Part shown: positions 20,046 to 22,443 of the stretch, in pieces
Position numbering within the stretch: position 1 is the first letter of the stretch
Layout of the letters: every line of letters begins with the position of its first letter
NCBI GenBank assembly: GCA_002457295.1
Contig: NTKF01000020.1
Location: 1-22,443 of the forward strand
Length of the DNA stretch: 22,443 nucleotides
DNA from: Flavobacteriales bacterium MED-G22
GTDB lineage: Bacteria > Bacteroidota > Bacteroidia > Flavobacteriales > Flavobacteriaceae
Direction of reading: 5' to 3'
The notes under the pieces: generated by a model
Told to the model about the DNA's origin: nothing
Seen by the model: only the letters and a program-made list of their open reading frames with translations
Database searches by the model: none
Translations under genes and position numbers: made by a program

Positions 20046-21110
20046 ATGGTAAAAAGAAGATTTCCTGCGATTTTTTACGGATTGCCCTATTCTCAAGAAC
20101 AATATGATAGTGCAACAAAAAGTTTAGAAGGAATTTCTTCATTTCCAGAAGAACAAATTTCATTAAAAGAACAAAAGGTCATCAGCACCAACATGAAACA
20201 GCTTATGGCAGCGCATTTTTTCTTGATTTCAAATAAAACACATCCTTTTAAGCATAAAATAGGCTGGCTTACTCTTTATATTTTGGGGTGTTGCATCTTA
20301 TTGATCAATATTTTGTTGATGAAACCTTTTTTCAATTTAGGGGAAGGTATATTAGGCACTAGCTTGCTTTTTTTTGCTTTTCTAACAGTTCCCTTTTTTC
20401 GATATGTTACATTCAATTATAATGCTGTTGTTAAAGACTTAGTCAAACAAAACATAGCACAAATGAAAGGGTGGCTATATGATTATAAACCAAGCCATAA
20501 CAAAGCAAAAATTTTAAATTCACAATATCCAACTATTTTCTCAGGTGATGTTATAGTTGGAGTAGATGATGAATTTATAGGAATGAAAAAAGTGGATCAT
20601 AAAAATTATTATTTTAAATCTGGAGTTTATGAATTTAAACTCAAGAGAAGAAGTGGGAAAAAAAATAAGTATATCACCAAACATATACATTATATAATCA
20701 TAAACTTAAATAAAAAACTAAATGTAAATTTTTTATTGACTCCTGAGATTGCGGGTGGTTTTTTTAGCAACTTTAATAGCAAAGAATTACAGCTTGAATC
20801 TCAAGAGTTTAATACACTTTTTAAGTTTGATTATCAAGGTAAAAGAAGCGAAAAAAAAGCAGAAATAATCAAAAATTTGAGTCCAGCTGTGCAACTAAAA
20901 CTCATAAAACTGGCCAAGAGAAAAGCTATCCTTAAAATTTTGTTCAGTGAAGAAAAAATTGTTTTTGCATTCAAAGATAAGCTGATTTATAATCTTAACA
21001 CAAACGCTTATCGCTACTCTGGAATAAAACCTAATGATGTAAAGAGCGTTGAAAAAGAAATTGATGATATTATTCAATTATCAGTTTCTATTATAAAGTA
21101 TCTTGACTAA
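20046..21110 (+). CDS. DUF3137-like two-TM protein, partner of LemA
   Basis: A 354-residue protein with a soluble N-terminus (about residues 1-70), two closely spaced membrane helices (about 74-92 and 101-118), and a large soluble C-terminal domain. That domain shows the layout I associate with DUF3137: a segment before LESQEFNTLF (240-249), then LSPAVQLKLIKL (268-279), then ILFSEEKIVFAF (288-299). DUF3137 genes are often adjacent to lemA, and here the spacing is 3 bases, which supports the call. The function is unknown. A membrane-associated complex with LemA is inference. A Lys-rich internal patch (RRSGKKNKYITK, 201-212) could contact membranes or nucleic acid. Confidence 0.7.
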   Translation: MVKRRFPAIFYGLPYSQEQYDSATKSLEGISSFPEEQISLKEQKVISTNMKQLMAAHFFLISNKTHPFKHKIGWLTLYILGCCILLINILLMKPFFNLGEGILGTSLLFFAFLTVPFFRYVTFNYNAVVKDLVKQNIAQMKGWLYDYKPSHNKAKILNSQYPTIFSGDVIVGVDDEFIGMKKVDHKNYYFKSGVYEFKLKRRSGKKNKYITKHIHYIIINLNKKLNVNFLLTPEIAGGFFSNFNSKELQLESQEFNTLFKFDYQGKRSEKKAEIIKNLSPAVQLKLIKLAKRKAILKILFSEEKIVFAFKDKLIYNLNTNAYRYSGIKPNDVKSVEKEIDDIIQLSVSIIKYLD

Positions 21111-21136
21111 TAAGAAAATTCCTGAAAAATCTTAGT

Positions 21137-21163
21137 AAAAAAAAGGAGCTTAAAAGTGCTCCT
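21137..21163 (-). terminator. Rho-independent terminator downstream of the tRNA-Thr fragment
   Basis: On the minus strand AGGAGC (complement of 21158-21163) pairs with GCTCCT (complement of 21144-21149) across an 8-base loop, followed directly by eight or more U residues (complement of 21137-21144). It is oriented to end transcripts of the tRNA gene whose 3' half survives at 21183-21227. Confidence 0.85.
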
Positions 21164-21182
21164 CACTTATTGATTTACAATG

Positions 21183-21227
21183 AGCCAATGACGAGATTTG
21201 AACTCGTGACCTCTTCCTTACCAAGGA
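21183..21227 (-). pseudogene. tRNA-Thr(GGT) 3' fragment, probable attachment-site scar
   Basis: The minus strand reads as the 3' half of a tRNA: anticodon loop TTGGTAA (complement of 21218-21224, anticodon GGT), 3' anticodon strand GGAAG, variable loop AGGTC, T-stem ACGAG/CTCGT around TTCAAAT, acceptor strand CATTGGC and discriminator T at 21183. Upstream of the loop the matching 5' anticodon strand is broken (TATCC, only three Watson-Crick pairs). There is no D-arm or 5' acceptor strand, so it is not a functional tRNA. This is the pattern left when an element integrates at the anticodon loop. Confidence 0.8.
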
Positions 21228-21231
21228 TAAT

Positions 21232-21282
21232 GAAAGTATTTACTTTCAAGTAGTTACAAATATATTGTTACTTTTTTGTTAC
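21232..21282. repeat. Inverted repeat and three GTTAC direct repeats beside the tRNA scar
   Basis: GAAAGTA (21232-21238) and TACTTTC (21241-21247) form a perfect 7-bp inverted repeat with a 2-base centre. Three copies of GTTAC follow at 21253, 21267 and 21278. They lie immediately on the presumed element side of the truncated tRNA. A role as recombinase arm or core sites is inference. Confidence 0.45.
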
Positions 21283-21428
21283 CACTTATCTAATTTATTA
21301 TACTTAATTTTCATGTTTTTTAATGGAGATCTATAGTAACCTTTATTTAACTTTTTAGAAACCTTTTTTGGTAAAAGACAATATACATTTAAAATGTAAT
21401 TTTTTAATTTGTTTCAGGTAAGTTAAAG

Positions 21429-21458
21429 GTGGGCTCTTTACAAGCCCACTTTTTTTTT
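21429..21458 (+). terminator. Terminator hairpin, copy 1
   Basis: GTGGGCT (21429-21435) pairs with AGCCCAC (21443-21449) around the loop CTTTACA and is followed by nine T residues (21450-21458). It is a strong + strand intrinsic terminator, with no recognisable + strand gene ahead of it after the tRNA scar. A near-identical copy lies at 21613. Confidence 0.8.
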
Positions 21459-21506
21459 CAAATAATAGTTTTTCATTATTCAATTATAAACCTTTCAAAT
21501 AATAAA

Positions 21507-21522
21507 TGTTGTTTATACAACA
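21507..21522. promoter_or_regulatory. Near-palindrome, candidate operator
   Basis: TGTTGTTTATACAACA has 6-base arms (TGTTGT/ACAACA) around TTAT, in AT-rich non-coding DNA between the two terminator copies. It could be a repressor site or a small RNA hairpin. There is no further evidence. Confidence 0.25.
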
Positions 21523-21612
21523 ATCGTTAAATAATATTACATTTTAGTAATTTATACTGTCTTAATACCGTTTTTTGCTAATGATGTTTTAGTAAACGGT
21601 TTAGTTTTAGAT

Positions 21613-21643
21613 GGTGGGTTCTTTACAAGCCCACCTTCTTTTT
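21613..21643 (+). terminator. Terminator hairpin, copy 2
   Basis: GGTGGGTT (21613-21620) pairs with AGCCCACC (21628-21635) around the same CTTTACA loop as copy 1, followed by a T-rich tract (21636-21643). One stem pair that is C-G in copy 1 is U-G here. It overlaps the end of the start-less minus-strand frame at 21642. Confidence 0.75.
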
Positions 21644-21791
21644 AAAACAAATACTGTATCCTAGAACTCAATTCTAGGTGTATACTACCTATTCTATTTA
21701 TAGTTGGATTTTTTTCTGTATACCAAGCTACTTCACCTCTGTAGCCATATTTATACCTTTGTACTTGTTGGTGTACAATTTTAATCCAACT
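21642..21791 (-). pseudogene. Start-less open frame, possible gene fragment
   Basis: The minus strand has 49 sense codons without a stop, reading like protein (for example VQRYKYGYRGEVAWYTEKNP and NRIGSIHLELSSRIQYLF). The frame contains no ATG or GTG near its beginning and is closed upstream by TAA, in a different frame from the gene ending at 21796. It could be a decayed gene, a gene using an ATT start, or chance. I recognise no family. Confidence 0.3.
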
Positions 21792-21795
21792 TTAC

Positions 21796-21981
21796 TTAGG
21801 TTTTAGGCTTATCAATTGTATGTAGTTCTCCATTAAAATAACCATATATAGTACCATCTAAGGCCCTGTAATCAGCAAATAATCCAAAGGGGTGGCTACT
21901 AGCAATAAGAGCTGCCTTGTGGCTTATATAAGTATCCTTAGCTATTCTTTGCTTCCTTAACCAATCCCTAACCTCATCCAT
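21796..21981 (-). CDS. Hypothetical 61-residue protein of the integrated element
   Basis: Not recognised. The frame opens at a TTG (22011), but ATG 21981 overlaps the previous gene's stop by 8 bases (ATGGATGA), a typical coupled arrangement, so I use that start. The protein begins with a charged helix (MDEVRDWLRKQRIAKDTY) followed by small-residue and aromatic segments (ALIASSHPFGLFADYRALDG, GYFNGELHTI). It has no signal peptide or membrane helix. Codon choice (frequent AGG, CTA and AAG) differs from the core genes to the left. It is the last intact gene before the attachment scar. Confidence 0.55.
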   Translation of the reverse strand: MDEVRDWLRKQRIAKDTYISHKAALIASSHPFGLFADYRALDGTIYGYFNGELHTIDKPKT

Positions 21982-22243
21982 TGCTAATTTCTCTAATCTT
22001 AGGTAGTACAAGCTGTTCTACTTCATCCTCATCAGCGCCTAATAACCAGTTGAGGTTATCACTTAAATTTAAATCAGTACTACTTTTTATATCTTGTAGC
22101 TTAGGCATTACATATGGTTGTATTGCTTTCAGGTAGGCTATCTTTTGGCTATCACTCAATAGATCTACATCTATACTATCCAGTAAATGGTTAGTAAGCA
22201 TTTCTATTTTATTCTTAGCTTCTGCTAGTTCATTTCTTTTCAT
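21974..22243 (-). CDS. Small helical protein, phage-packaging-like
   Basis: An 89-residue acidic helical protein. The segment DVDLLSDSQKIAYLKAIQPYVMPKL resembles the short helical unit in small proteins found ahead of large terminase genes in Bacteroidota phages. I recall that similarity from pattern only, so the functional label is weak. The C-terminal half is acidic (LLGADEDEVEQL). It overlaps its upstream neighbour by 14 bases and its downstream neighbour by 8 bases, so it sits in the middle of a tightly packed chain. There is no membrane segment. Confidence 0.55.
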   Translation of the reverse strand: MKRNELAEAKNKIEMLTNHLLDSIDVDLLSDSQKIAYLKAIQPYVMPKLQDIKSSTDLNLSDNLNWLLGADEDEVEQLVLPKIREISNG

Positions 22244-22394
22244 ACTGCATCACTTCAAGCTGGTGAGGTTGCTCTACCAGCACTTTTATTAAACTTTTAA
22301 TTACTAAATCAGGTTTAGTTTTTGATTGTAAACCTATTAGCTTTCTGGCTTGGTTTATTTGGCTCTTAGTTAATTCTATTTCTATTTTAGGCAT
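22230..22394 (-). CDS. 54-residue protein, possible ribbon-helix-helix regulator
   Basis: A short minus-strand gene from ATG 22394 to the TGA at 22230. The N-terminus MPKIEIELTKSQ reads as a beta strand followed by a helix (SQINQARKLIG) and a second helix (KPDLVIKSLIKVLVEQ), which fits the ribbon-helix-helix DNA-binding fold in size and order. That is inference from pattern. It overlaps the next gene by 14 bases. The same frame stays open to the right edge of the window, so an earlier start beyond 22443 cannot be excluded. If it is a regulator, it would fit an early or control gene of the integrated element. Confidence 0.5.
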   Translation of the reverse strand: MPKIEIELTKSQINQARKLIGLQSKTKPDLVIKSLIKVLVEQPHQLEVMQYEKK

Positions 22395-22443
22395 ATTAGG
22401 GGTGCTTGTATGAAAGCTAAAAGCAATATGTTGAATCTTGCAC

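Larger units (their letters stand above)
21111..21641. other. Non-coding junction region
   Basis: I find no convincing intact gene here. From left to right it holds a minus-strand terminator, the tRNA-Thr 3' fragment, an inverted repeat plus short direct repeats, two look-alike + strand terminator hairpins, and a near-palindrome at 21507-21522. A start-less minus-strand frame begins at its right edge (21642). The composition is strongly AT-rich. Confidence 0.7.

Noticed and set aside
20895..21077. 60-codon minus-strand frame at the end of the DUF3137-like gene
   Set aside because: It is an antisense shadow of a convincing + strand coding region, with low-complexity AT-rich translation.
21111..22443. 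CRISPR array or insertion sequence
   Set aside because: The repeats are only two hairpins and short pentamers without regular spacers, and no transposase-like frame or terminal inverted repeats are visible.

Overview
The window is an AT-rich chromosomal segment from a member of the Bacteroidota, most likely a marine-type Flavobacteriia. This rests on the gene order tuf-trnW-secE-nusG-rplKAJL-rpoBC-DUF3467, on RpoB and RpoC of Bacteroidota size, on a perfect TAnnTTTG -7 box in front of the aconitase gene, and on starts preceded by A-rich stretches rather than strong Shine-Dalgarno sequences. The genus cannot be named from the sequence.

Layout. Positions 1-773 hold a small unrecognised gene whose frame is open to the left edge, and a DUF1059-type small protein, both on the + strand. 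A bidirectional terminator (793-818) separates them from a long minus-strand information-processing block (823-13711). In transcription order this is EF-Tu, tRNA-Trp(CCA), SecE, NusG, ribosomal proteins L11, L1, L10 and L7/L12, RNA polymerase beta and beta', and a DUF3467 protein that overlaps rpoC by one base. Divergent from tuf is a mitochondrial-type aconitase, whose real start is probably ATG 13932. It is followed by a GT39/ArnT-like membrane glycosyltransferase that converges on a bactofilin gene. After a gene-poor stretch comes a three-gene + strand cluster: a predicted exported protein of unknown function, a LemA protein, and a DUF3137-like two-TM protein.

The most interesting part is the right end. 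At 21183-21227 the minus strand carries only the 3' half of a tRNA-Thr(GGT), from anticodon loop to discriminator base, followed by a strong minus-strand terminator. The 5' half is missing. This is the expected distal attachment scar of an element integrated into a tRNA gene, so the DNA to its right (to 22443 and beyond) is probably a prophage or other integrative element. That DNA holds inverted and direct repeats beside the scar, two near-identical + strand terminator hairpins about 184 bp apart, a start-less open frame, and a chain of tiny overlapping minus-strand genes.

How the genes work together: the minus-strand block supplies translation elongation, protein secretion and transcription functions. 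The aconitase gene begins an independent + strand unit serving the TCA cycle. GT39, bactofilin and the LemA cluster are envelope or cell-shape functions. The right-hand element is accessory DNA.
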